Translations under genes and position numbers: made by a program
Shown: positions 1 through 5,653 of the stretch, one piece after another
Layout of the letters: each line of letters begins with the position of its first letter
How positions within the stretch are numbered: the first letter of the stretch is position 1
Assembly: GCA_014804495.1 (NCBI GenBank)
Contig: JAAUZS010000112.1
Coordinates: 10,732 to 20,294, forward strand
Direction of reading: 5' to 3'
Source: Lachnospiraceae bacterium
Lineage (GTDB): Bacteria; Bacillota; Clostridia; Lachnospirales; Lachnospiraceae
Length of the DNA stretch: 9,563 nucleotides
The notes under the pieces: model-generated
The model's database searches: none
What the model was told of the DNA's origin: nothing
Seen by the model: the letters and a program-made list of their open reading frames with translations, nothing else

Positions 1-182
1 TCACTGGAAACCAGCTCCAACACAGCATCTCCCAGAAATTCAAGCCGTTCATAGTCGCCATACTTATTAATTTTCTGCTCATTGGCAAAAGAACTGTGTG
101 TCAACGCCTGTCTTAGCAACAGCTTGTCCTTAAAAGAATATTCTATTATATTTTCCAATTCCTCTATAGATATCTGTTTCAT
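1..182 (-). CDS. rnc: Ribonuclease III, N-terminal part (cut by window edge)
   Basis: Encodes the first 60 residues of RNase III, the endonuclease that cuts double-stranded RNA during rRNA maturation and mRNA turnover. My translation from the ATG at 182-180 begins MKQISIEELENIIEYSFKDK. It then shows the family pattern of helix 1 (LLLRQALTHSSFANE, residues 21-35) and the catalytic signature ERLEFLGDAVLEL (residues 45-57). That signature holds Glu48 and Asp52, the metal-binding acidic residues of the family. The frame stays open to base 1, so the rest of the catalytic domain and the dsRNA-binding domain lie outside the window. The frame is also open upstream of the ATG, but that stretch runs through a terminator hairpin, so the ATG is preferred. 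The ribosome site is weak (GGAAAG about 10 bases away). The gene follows acpP by 80 bases, the usual Firmicute neighbourhood. Confidence 0.94.
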   Translation of the reverse strand, partial: MKQISIEELENIIEYSFKDKLLLRQALTHSSFANEQKINKYGDYERLEFLGDAVLELVSS

Positions 183-204
183 CTGCTTCCAGCTTTCCAA
201 ATAC

Positions 205-234
205 AACAAAAAACGCAAACTCAGCAGCCTGCGT
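205..234 (-). terminator. Intrinsic terminator/attenuator between acpP and rnc
   Basis: Read on the minus strand, ACGCAGGCT (loop GCTG) AGTTTGCGT forms a 9-bp stem with two G-U pairs. It is followed at once by TTTTTGTTGT and preceded by an A-run. It starts about 28 bases after the acpP stop and lies about 22 bases upstream of the rnc start. This is a classic rho-independent layout. No promoter is evident between it and rnc, so rnc is probably expressed by read-through at a lower level than acpP (inference). Confidence 0.72.
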
Positions 235-262
235 CTTTTTTCACAACTGCCCAAACAGCTTT

Positions 263-502
263 CTACATTGCTGAATCAATGGCATCCTTAATTAAGTTTA
301 CTGCCTCGCCAACCATTGTAATATTCTCTATTTTTTCCTCAGGTATTTCCATATCAAACTCTTCTTCAATACCCATTACAATCTGGTATACATCTAAAGA
401 ATCCGCACCCAAATCCTCCATAAAAGTTGTTTCCATTGTAATTTCTTTTGGGTCTACGTTTAAAATATCCGCAATGATTTGTTTCAGTTTTTCGAATTCC
501 AT
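263..502 (-). CDS. acpP: Acyl carrier protein
   Basis: A 79-residue acidic helical protein that carries growing acyl chains on a 4'-phosphopantetheine arm in type II fatty acid synthesis, in the cytoplasm. The attachment motif DLGADSLD is clear, with the modified serine at residue 35, and the C-terminal helix ends ...EAVNLIKDAIDSAM. The ATG at 502-500 is chosen. The frame could open four codons earlier at a TTG (514-512), but that codon directly abuts the ribosome site AAGGAAGG (515-522) and could not use it. The ATG sits 12 bases from the site, a little long but usable. The ribosome site overlaps the plsX stop codon, so acpP is probably cotranscribed with plsX. Length and motif are standard for the family. 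Confidence 0.97.
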   Translation of the reverse strand: MEFEKLKQIIADILNVDPKEITMETTFMEDLGADSLDVYQIVMGIEEEFDMEIPEEKIENITMVGEAVNLIKDAIDSAM

Positions 503-514
503 AATAAATGCCAA

Positions 515-522
515 CCTTCCTT
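515..522 (-). promoter_or_regulatory. Ribosome binding site deciding the acpP start
   Basis: AAGGAAGG on the minus strand overlaps the plsX TAA (523-521). Spacing is 0 bases to the TTG at 514 and 12 bases to the ATG at 502, so the ATG is the workable start. Confidence 0.75.
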
Positions 523-1531
523 AATCCTGTACGGTAATTTTCTCTTTAATTTTTTCATTTATTTTCTGTTCTTTAAAAGTCACACACTGTAAAATTGAGT
601 TCTTAATCTCAACTGCTTTGGAGCTTCCATGCGTTTTAACAACCAACCCGTTTAAACCAAGCATCGGCGCTCCGCCATACTGCTCTAAGTCAAAAGCCTT
701 AAGCGTCTTTTTCAAAGCCGGTTTTACTAAAAGTGCGCCTATCTTGCTGCGCAGGGTCGTCATCATTCCCGCCTTTACCTTACTGATCAGAACTGCACCG
801 ACTCCTTCATATGTTTTCAGTATTACATTCCCTACGAATGCTTCGCATACGACCACATCAGCCATACCGGCAGGAATATCCCTTGCTTCGATATTTCCGA
901 TGAAATTTATGTCAGGACAATTCTTAAGCAGCGGAAAAGTCTCTTTTACAAGCGCGTTACCCTTATCCTCTTCCGCACCGATATTGACAATCGCTACCTT
1001 TGGATTTTTTACGCCCATAACGCTTTCCATATATATTGACCCCATCTTGGCAAACTGCACCAGATGAGAAGGTCTTGCATCGACATTTGCGCCACAGTCT
1101 ATCAGAAGCGAGCATCCGTTCTCCGTAGGAATAAGCGGAGCAAGCGGCGGTCTCTCCACGCCTTTGATACGTCCCACAATAATCTGTCCGCCTACTAACG
1201 TAGCACCGGTACTGCCTGCTGACACATACGCATCACAGGTTCCATCCTTGACCAGATACAGCGCCTTCACTAAAGAAGATTCCTTTTTCTTACGAATAGC
1301 CATAACGGGAGGTTCCGCAGTTTCAATAATCTCGTCCGCATGAACAATCGTAAGCTGCTCATCCGAATATGTGTATCCTGAAAGTTCCGCCTTTATTACA
1401 TCTTCTTTGCCCACAAGATAAACTTTTACTTTCTTATTTTCATTAATTGCTTCTACGGCGCCCTTTATAATTTCCTTAGGGGCATTATCGCCGCCCATTG
1501 CATCCACAGCTACATTTACATACTCACCCAT
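521..1531 (-). CDS. plsX: Phosphate acyltransferase PlsX
   Basis: Encodes PlsX (336 residues, normal family length). It converts acyl-ACP and phosphate to acyl-phosphate, the acyl donor used by the membrane enzyme PlsY in phosphatidic acid synthesis. It is a soluble, membrane-associated enzyme. The N-terminal signature VAVDAMGGDNAP (residues 7-18) is diagnostic. Further family blocks are AGSTGATL, LLIDCGANVDARPSHLVQFA and the C-terminal GLNGLVVKTHGSS. The ATG at 1531-1529 follows GAGGAAGGAG (1545-1554) by 13 bases, a long spacing, but no alternative start codon is nearer. The gene has its own promoter at 1592-1620 and is followed after 18 bases by acpP, whose product makes its substrate. Confidence 0.98.
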   Translation of the reverse strand: MGEYVNVAVDAMGGDNAPKEIIKGAVEAINENKKVKVYLVGKEDVIKAELSGYTYSDEQLTIVHADEIIETAEPPVMAIRKKKESSLVKALYLVKDGTCDAYVSAGSTGATLVGGQIIVGRIKGVERPPLAPLIPTENGCSLLIDCGANVDARPSHLVQFAKMGSIYMESVMGVKNPKVAIVNIGAEEDKGNALVKETFPLLKNCPDINFIGNIEARDIPAGMADVVVCEAFVGNVILKTYEGVGAVLISKVKAGMMTTLRSKIGALLVKPALKKTLKAFDLEQYGGAPMLGLNGLVVKTHGSSKAVEIKNSILQCVTFKEQKINEKIKEKITVQD

Positions 1532-1591
1532 GCCTATAACCGTGCTCCTTCCTCAATCCGCAGATTGCCATTCTCTTAAGCATCTTATACT

Positions 1592-1620
1592 AATATACTA
1601 GACCGCAATATAAAAATCAA
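1592..1620 (-). promoter_or_regulatory. Sigma-A-type promoter for plsX-acpP-(rnc)
   Basis: On the minus strand, -35 TTGATT (1620-1615), a 17-base spacer and -10 TATATT (1597-1592). Transcription should start near 1585, giving a leader of about 55 bases. It lies just downstream of the rpmF terminator, so the plsX unit can be transcribed separately from DUF177-rpmF. Confidence 0.75.
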
Positions 1621-1630
1621 GTTTTTAAGC

Positions 1631-1663
1631 AAAAAAAGTCCCCATCAGACCTATCTGGTGGGG
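1631..1663 (-). terminator. Intrinsic terminator of the DUF177-rpmF unit
   Basis: On the minus strand, CCCCACCAGA, loop TAGG, TCTGATGGGG: a 10-position stem with one C/A mismatch, followed by AC and seven T. It begins 7 bases after the rpmF stop codon. This is a strong rho-independent terminator. Confidence 0.9.
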
Positions 1664-1670
1664 AAATGGA

Positions 1671-1850
1671 TTAATCAACTGCAATGATTTCTTTTTTGTT
1701 GTATGTGCCGCATTTCTTACATACTCTGTGAGGCACCATTAATGCGCCGCATTTGCTACATTTTACTAATGTAGGAGCAGTCATTTTCCAATTAGCTCTT
1801 CTCTTATCTCTTCTTCCTTTAGAAGATTTGTTCTTAGGACAAATAGACAT
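1671..1850 (-). CDS. rpmF: 50S ribosomal protein L32 (zinc-binding form)
   Basis: A 59-residue basic protein of the large ribosomal subunit. It reads MSICPKNKSSKGRRDKRRAN at the start, matching the SK-RRDKRRA block of L32. It carries two CxxC pairs (Cys31/Cys34 in KCSKCG and Cys44/Cys47 in VCKKCG) that form the zinc ribbon of the zinc-dependent L32 type. The ATG at 1850-1848 is preceded by a near-perfect AGGAGGTG ribosome site, which overlaps the end of the upstream DUF177 gene. The two genes are separated by only 2 bases, so they are probably translationally linked. A terminator follows immediately. This gene is easily missed because it is so short. Confidence 0.97.
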   Translation of the reverse strand: MSICPKNKSSKGRRDKRRANWKMTAPTLVKCSKCGALMVPHRVCKKCGTYNKKEIIAVD

Positions 1851-1852
1851 CG

Positions 1853-2383
1853 TTACACCTCCTTATTCGCGTTAAAGATATCTTTTATCATGGCCATTCG
1901 GGGATCCGGAACAAATGTATCACATTCACAGGTTCCTGTATTCAAATCCTTACCACACTGTAAGCATATGCCCTTACAATCCGGCTTGCATAACACCTTC
2001 CGAGGCCAGTTGATTATGATTTCATTGTTCAGTAAGTCTTCCACATTCAACTGAAAGCCGTCCATGAAACTCTGGTCATCTTCTTCATCATCAGATAAAC
2101 CCGAAGACATATCCGACACGTGAACTTCTCTTGAAATATGAAGTTCAAGCTTCTCTTCAACCGGTTTCAAACATCTGTCACAGTTCATGGCAAAAGTAAA
2201 TGCTGCATATCCATCAATTTTCGCCTTATTTTTACCTATATTGGTAAAAGTAAACCGAACCGGAGACTTATCAAGAATCTGAAACTCATCTCCGCCTATA
2301 GAAACCTCATTAAGTTCCGTCTCTGCCTGCATCGACAATGTCTCGTCATCGGATGTTAAAACATCAGTTAAATTTATGAACAT
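1853..2383 (-). CDS. DUF177 / YceD-like protein, cysteine-rich
   Basis: A 176-residue protein of the DUF177 (YceD) family, almost always encoded just upstream of rpmF. E. coli YceD has been linked to 23S rRNA accumulation; a similar ribosome-assembly role here is inference. The protein has an N-terminal beta-rich part, a CDRC pair (Cys68/Cys71), an acidic stretch around residues 97-105 and the conserved NWPRKVLCKPDCKGIC block (residues 125-140). A cysteine cluster then runs to residue 154 (Cys132, 136, 140, 143, 152, 154), suggesting metal binding. The ATG at 2383-2381 has AGGAG 6 bases upstream. It is transcribed from the consensus promoter at 2410-2438 with a leader of roughly 20 bases and runs into rpmF after 2 bases. 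Confidence 0.94.
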   Translation of the reverse strand: MFINLTDVLTSDDETLSMQAETELNEVSIGGDEFQILDKSPVRFTFTNIGKNKAKIDGYAAFTFAMNCDRCLKPVEEKLELHISREVHVSDMSSGLSDDEEDDQSFMDGFQLNVEDLLNNEIIINWPRKVLCKPDCKGICLQCGKDLNTGTCECDTFVPDPRMAMIKDIFNANKEV

Positions 2384-2409
2384 AGTTGACTCCTATCCAT
2401 ACTCAAACT

Positions 2410-2438
2410 ATTATACATACGGCTTTACTGTTTGTCAA
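2410..2438 (-). promoter_or_regulatory. Perfect-consensus sigma-A promoter for DUF177-rpmF
   Basis: On the minus strand, -35 TTGACA (2438-2433), a spacer of exactly 17 bases and -10 TATAAT (2415-2410). Both hexamers match the consensus exactly, as expected for a ribosomal protein gene. The predicted start is near 2403, about 20 bases before the DUF177 ATG. It lies 44 bases beyond the stop of the upstream DUF3021-like gene. Confidence 0.93.
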
Positions 2439-2482
2439 CCGGATTTTTTCATATTAATTCCGATGAAAGAATTATTTTCCAC

Positions 2483-2944
2483 CTATAACTCCTGTTCTTC
2501 CTGCTCTTTAGCATACTTCGCCTTTTTGTCCTGATATTCTTTTAACCGATTGTTCAAAGCTTCTGACATACGCTTGGCATTTTGCCATACAATACTGGAA
2601 GTAACAGCAAAAACAACAATGATGCAGAGAAACATAAATCCTGACTTTTTTATATCTCTCACATCATACCAGTCAAATAACACGGCACAGCTAAATACTA
2701 CAATGTTAATATAAATATAATGAATCAGAATACGAATAATAGTCTGCTTTGCCGTGATTTCGCGCTTCAGATAAATCAAATTTCCAAGCACACACACACA
2801 TGAAGTGATAAGAATCTGCCAAAGGAGACTGACGGAAAGTGTTACATCTTTCGCAAAAATCGTAATAAACAGAGCCGTTGAAAAAAGAACACCTGTCGTA
2901 ACATATGAAAATGTATACAGCATTTCCTTTATTTTACTATACAT
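2483..2944 (-). CDS. DUF3021-like four-helix membrane protein
   Basis: A 153-residue membrane protein. Four hydrophobic segments are visible at about residues 10-30, 36-58, 70-91 and 101-121, followed by a highly charged, probably helical cytoplasmic tail (122-153, rich in Lys, Glu and Gln). Size, topology and position directly after a LytTR gene match the DUF3021 family. Members of that family are paired with LytTR regulators and in several studied pairs restrain the regulator from the membrane; that role here is inference. The ATG at 2944-2942 has an AAAGGTG ribosome site about 11 bases upstream. The gene starts 41 bases after the LytTR stop. No terminator is seen after it, so transcripts may read into the DUF177 promoter region. 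The family call rests on context and topology more than on residue motifs. Confidence 0.82.
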   Translation of the reverse strand: MYSKIKEMLYTFSYVTTGVLFSTALFITIFAKDVTLSVSLLWQILITSCVCVLGNLIYLKREITAKQTIIRILIHYIYINIVVFSCAVLFDWYDVRDIKKSGFMFLCIIVVFAVTSSIVWQNAKRMSEALNNRLKEYQDKKAKYAKEQEEQEL

Positions 2945-2985
2945 ATATTATACCACACCTTTCTTTTTATCCTCGTATCGCACCG

Positions 2986-3423
2986 TTAAAGTCCAAGTTT
3001 ATTTTTTAATATCGGCACATACTGTCTTGAAATGACGACTCTCTCACCGTTTTGCATCAATGCTTCAAAACGTCCGTTAAATCCCGGATAAAAATTCTTT
3101 ACCTTTGCCAGATTTAAGATTACCGACTTAGAGATACGAAGAAAATCCGTTCCCTCAAACCGTCTTTCCAGTTCATACAGTTTCAGTCTCGTTTCATACA
3201 TGTTCTTTTCCAGATAAAGAAACACCTTATTATCTACTGCTTCAAAATAGTAGATGTCACCGGGCTCTATCTGTAGAATTCTCTCATCCTGCCTTACAGT
3301 CAGCTTTTCCCTTTTCAGTTTCAGACCTTTAATAAGCTGAAGAATCGACTCGTCTACATTCCTGCATCGGATGATAATCTCTTCTTCTTCGCCCGGTCCG
3401 ATATCCTCCATAATGATTTTCAT
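2986..3423 (-). CDS. LytTR-family DNA-binding transcriptional regulator
   Basis: A 145-residue regulator made of a short N-terminal part (about residues 1-45) and a LytTR DNA-binding domain (about 45-145). Recognisable blocks are IEPGDIYYFEAVDNKVFLYL, LKLYELERRF, FLRISKSVILNLAKVKNF and the terminal RVVISRQYVPILKNKLG. There is no receiver domain, so it is not a classical two-component response regulator. Stand-alone LytTR proteins of this size usually occur with a small membrane partner, here the DUF3021-like protein just downstream. The ATG at 3423-3421 has AAGGAA about 9 bases upstream. The gene follows the ABC permease by 19 bases, so it probably controls the exporter operon that contains it (inference). 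Confidence 0.95.
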   Translation of the reverse strand: MKIIMEDIGPGEEEEIIIRCRNVDESILQLIKGLKLKREKLTVRQDERILQIEPGDIYYFEAVDNKVFLYLEKNMYETRLKLYELERRFEGTDFLRISKSVILNLAKVKNFYPGFNGRFEALMQNGERVVISRQYVPILKNKLGL

Positions 3424-3442
3424 ATGGCTATATTCCTTTCCC

Positions 3443-4357
3443 TTATCTGTCGCGCATCGCCTTTTTCCTGCTGACTAATGCCGCTGCTATAATCACCGAA
3501 ACACCAAGTATAATTAAATACACCGCTTGTGCTCCAAACGATACCGTCTCTCCATTCATAACAACCGTTATTCCCATGCTCTCTCTAAAGCCTGACGCAA
3601 ACTCCTCCGGAAGTCCCGCAAATGTATTCTTTACAGCATCTTCTGTGCAGACCACCCTCATCATTGCCGCGCCATGCAATACCGGCAGGCATTTTAGAAC
3701 ATCCGCAACTTTCTCCGGCAGCATCGACATCGGCAGATAAATCGCTCCTACAAATCCCACCAATGTCCCAATCACCGTAAGCAGACCACTCCATGCGCTC
3801 TCGCTGTGGATAAACAGAGCAAGTAAATAAGCAATGGCTGCGTACACAAATGTATTTAGCGCAATCATTCCAAACAATCTTAAAACTGCACCCCCCGCAA
3901 GTACATCCTGCCCTGTTGCCGCAAGATATATCTGCGATACAGCAAGTGTAATCAAACACATGGAAGTTCCGATAACCCAAGCCGAAAAAATATACCCCAA
4001 GCCGATTTCCAGCCTTTTCACAGGTGCAATAAAAAAGCTTGCCAGACGGTTCCTGGCCTCGTCTTTTACCATATTCCCCATTACAGTCATCGCTACGGTA
4101 ACCGCGTTCGTAACCAGAATTCCTGCCAATGTCCACATCTGTATCAAATATTCTGCATTTGCCTTATCCTTGTCAGCATCTCTGACATTACCTGCCCGTT
4201 CCAAGACTGCCACGATATTTTCGCTGTTCATGTTACCTAAAAATAATATCATAAGTCCCAATACAATTAACATAGATAAAATGGAAAAAAAGACTGCTCC
4301 TTTATCTCTTATAAAAATTAATACATTTCTTTTTACCAGATTTATTACTGCTTTCAT
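3443..4357 (-). CDS. ABC-2-type transporter permease
   Basis: A 304-residue integral membrane subunit of an ABC exporter. About six hydrophobic segments are visible: 21-41, 74-95, 118-146, 158-183, 190-210 and 276-296. The first is followed by an extracellular loop containing a charged stretch (residues 52-70). A cytoplasmic loop KDEARNRLASFFIAPVKR (98-115) resembles the coupling region of ABC-2 permeases, and the loop with LPMSMLPEKVADVLKCLPVLH lies before the last helix, as in DrrB/YadH-like proteins. The ATG at 4357-4355 has AAAGGAG 8 bases upstream. Its ATPase partner lies upstream, separated by an unusually long 187-base gap filled with a palindromic repeat. The substrate cannot be told from sequence; peptide, lipid or drug export are all possible. 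Confidence 0.93.
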   Translation of the reverse strand: MKAVINLVKRNVLIFIRDKGAVFFSILSMLIVLGLMILFLGNMNSENIVAVLERAGNVRDADKDKANAEYLIQMWTLAGILVTNAVTVAMTVMGNMVKDEARNRLASFFIAPVKRLEIGLGYIFSAWVIGTSMCLITLAVSQIYLAATGQDVLAGGAVLRLFGMIALNTFVYAAIAYLLALFIHSESAWSGLLTVIGTLVGFVGAIYLPMSMLPEKVADVLKCLPVLHGAAMMRVVCTEDAVKNTFAGLPEEFASGFRESMGITVVMNGETVSFGAQAVYLIILGVSVIIAAALVSRKKAMRDR

Positions 4358-4394
4358 TATTGTGCTCCTTTCGTTGTTATCATTAAATAGTCAA

Positions 4395-4525
4395 TTGCTA
4401 AACTGTTATCGCAAGTTACGAACATGAACAAAATAAACAAAAATGGGGCTCATTGCGGAGCAGAGACGCCCCGTTTTTGTTTATTTTGTTCATGTTCTGG
4501 TGATTGAAATAGAGTTTCGTAATTA
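4395..4525 (-). repeat. 131-base palindromic element, copy 1 (between ATPase and permease)
   Basis: First of two related elements. On the minus strand it begins TAATTACGAAACTCTATTTC, then has a long hairpin (4420-4497), and ends ...TTGCGATAACAGTTTAGCAA. Its 28-base and 25-base flanks match copy 2 (5505-5635, opposite orientation) at 25/28 and 21/25 positions with no gaps. It fills most of the ATPase-permease gap. Its inner end lies 19 bases after the ATPase stop codon. The ends TTACGAAA and TTGCTAAA resemble imperfect terminal inverted repeats. No clear target-site duplication is visible. Confidence 0.88.
4420..4497 (-). terminator. Long stem-loop in copy 1, possible (bi)directional terminator
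   Basis: A 30-bp stem with one mismatch (4420-4449 pairs with 4468-4497) and an 18-base loop. On the minus strand the GC cap CGGGGC/GCCCC is preceded by an A-rich arm and followed by ATTTTTGTTTATTTTG, a terminator-like layout. The plus strand reads GCCCCGTTTTTG after the cap and looks similar. It may lower permease expression relative to the ATPase, or act as an RNase III target; both are inference. Confidence 0.5.
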
Positions 4526-4544
4526 AGTATCTGCGAATTTAGAA

Positions 4545-5471
4545 TTACTTCTTCTCCAGTGACCTTCCTGTTACATTTAAAAATACATCATCCATTGAAC
4601 CTTGTATTAATTCAAATCCACTAAGAAACTCCTGCAAACGATTTACAATCGGTAATGCAGACAAACTGTTTTCTACTTCAATTACCACATACTCTTCCCG
4701 CTTTTTATATGATAACTGCTGTTGTTTTAAGGCTGTTTCAAACGCTTCTTTTCGTTCTTCTTTTGGAATTAACATCAATTTGTCCTTTGCATACTGCTCC
4801 TTTAAGCTGTATGGCGTTCCCCATTCTTTTATATGTCCGCCGTCAATAATCGCAATACTGGAGGCTTTTGCCGCTTCTTCCATATAATGTGTAGTCAAAA
4901 ATACCGTCATACCCATATCTTTTTGTAACCTTGCAACGCTTTGCCAGACGTTCTTTCTGGTTGCCGGGTCCAGTCCCGTTGTCGGCTCATCCAAAAACAG
5001 TATCTCCGGTGCATTGATTAACGCTCTCGCAATCTCACAACGTCTTTTCTGTCCACCCGAAAGCTTAGCAAATCTTCTTCCGTATATATCCCCTAACTCC
5101 AAAACCTCGCATATGTTCAAAATATTGCTTTTCAGCTTGCTTCCGTCTTTTTCATAAAGAGAACCTCTGATGAACAGATTTTCTTTGACGCTCAATCTTT
5201 CATCCAGACAATTATTCTGATAGACAACGCCGATTTTTCTTCGTATCTGCTCATTTTCTGCTCCCAGCTTATGTCCACAGATTTCCACTTCTCCAGATGT
5301 CGGCGCAAACAATGTGCAAAGCATATTGATGGTAGTCGATTTTCCCGCGCCGTTGATGCCAAGAAACCCGAACAGTTCTCCTTTTTCAATGCTGAAGCTT
5401 ATATCGTCTACCGCTTTTACTTCTTTGAAATACTTCTTTAAGTTTGTGACTTTTATCACTATTTCCGCCAT
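4545..5471 (-). CDS. ABC transporter ATP-binding protein (DrrA/CcmA-like)
   Basis: A 308-residue ATPase that powers the ABC-2 exporter whose permease follows. All motor motifs are intact, numbered from the chosen start: Walker A GINGAGKST (38-46), Q-loop Gln85, signature LSGGQ (137-141), Walker B LFLDEP (158-163), D-loop GLD (166-168) and switch His195 in LTTHYMEEA. After the nucleotide domain comes a C-terminal extension of about 80 residues ending GSMDDVFLNVTGRSLEKK, as in DrrA-like exporters. The ATG at 5471-5469 is chosen. The frame opens seven codons earlier at a TTG, but that TTG overlaps the ribosome site GGAAAGGAG, which lies 10 bases from the ATG. The gene alone is bracketed by two inverted palindromic elements, 19 bases past its stop and 33 bases before its start. 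Confidence 0.97.
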   Translation of the reverse strand: MAEIVIKVTNLKKYFKEVKAVDDISFSIEKGELFGFLGINGAGKSTTINMLCTLFAPTSGEVEICGHKLGAENEQIRRKIGVVYQNNCLDERLSVKENLFIRGSLYEKDGSKLKSNILNICEVLELGDIYGRRFAKLSGGQKRRCEIARALINAPEILFLDEPTTGLDPATRKNVWQSVARLQKDMGMTVFLTTHYMEEAAKASSIAIIDGGHIKEWGTPYSLKEQYAKDKLMLIPKEERKEAFETALKQQQLSYKKREEYVVIEVENSLSALPIVNRLQEFLSGFELIQGSMDDVFLNVTGRSLEKK

Positions 5472-5481
5472 AATTACCGTA

Positions 5482-5490
5482 CTCCTTTCC
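5482..5490 (-). promoter_or_regulatory. Ribosome binding site deciding the ATPase start
   Basis: GGAAAGGAG on the minus strand, 10 bases from the ATG at 5471. It overlaps an in-frame TTG at 5492-5490, so that codon cannot be the start served by this site. Confidence 0.85.
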
Positions 5491-5504
5491 AATAATATTC
5501 TTGA

Positions 5505-5635
5505 TAATTACGAAATTCTATTTCGATAACCAGAACTTATCCAACATAAACAAAATAAGGTGCGATTTCGCTTGCGGTGAGCACCGTTTTTGTTTATGTT
5601 GGATAAGTTCGTGACTTGCAATAACATTTTCGCAA
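5505..5635 (+). repeat. 131-base palindromic element, copy 2 (upstream of ATPase)
   Basis: Second copy, inverted relative to copy 1 (4395-4525), so the TAATTACG ends of both copies face the ATPase gene. On the plus strand it begins TAATTACGAAATTCTATTTC, contains a long hairpin (5533-5610) and ends ACTTGCAATAACATTTTCGCAA. The left flank contains a small self-complementary stretch (CGAAAT TCT ATTTCG). The right flank holds TTGC and GCAA 12 bases apart, also kept in copy 1. Outer ends TTACGAAA and TTGCGAAA are near-identical in inverted orientation, like the ends of a MITE. It occupies the 5' leader of the ABC operon. Confidence 0.88.
5533..5610 (-). promoter_or_regulatory. Long stem-loop in the ABC operon leader (copy 2 core)
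   Basis: GAACTTATCCAACATAAACA and the following AAA pair perfectly with the other arm for 23 bp. A small mismatch/bulge follows, then the cap GGTGC/GCACC with a 17-base loop. It lies between the candidate promoter (5654-5681) and the ribosome site at 5482, so it would be in the mRNA leader. Sense-strand sequence after the cap is CACCTTATTTTGTTT, a weaker U-tract than in copy 1. Attenuation, RNA stabilisation or protein binding are possible; none is shown by sequence alone. Confidence 0.45.
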
Positions 5636-5653
5636 ACAACATAACCTATTCTT

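Noticed and set aside
183..240. Upstream extension of the rnc frame (reads LLSLRFLLYLESWKQ before the ATG)
   Set aside because: The frame is open, but it passes through a terminator hairpin and offers only TTG/CTG starts without a good ribosome site; the ATG at 182 gives the normal RNase III N-terminus.
2942..2957. TATAAT just before the DUF3021-like gene as a promoter
   Set aside because: The hexamer is present on the minus strand, but no -35-like sequence lies 16-18 bases upstream and it sits within a few bases of the start codon.
3585..4136. 183-codon minus-strand frame inside the permease
   Set aside because: Same strand but another frame of the permease gene; Cys/Gly/Arg-rich sequence without a recognisable domain, while the permease frame has clear membrane segments and a good ribosome site.
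3834..4427. 197-codon plus-strand frame across the permease and repeat copy 1
   Set aside because: Antisense to the permease and runs into the palindrome; its low-complexity Ala/Ile/Thr-rich sequence is typical of a shadow frame.
4395..5635. The two palindromes as a CRISPR array or as insertion-sequence ends
   Set aside because: Only two copies, in opposite orientation, separated by a normal gene and with no transposase or cas gene in between; no clear target-site duplication was found.
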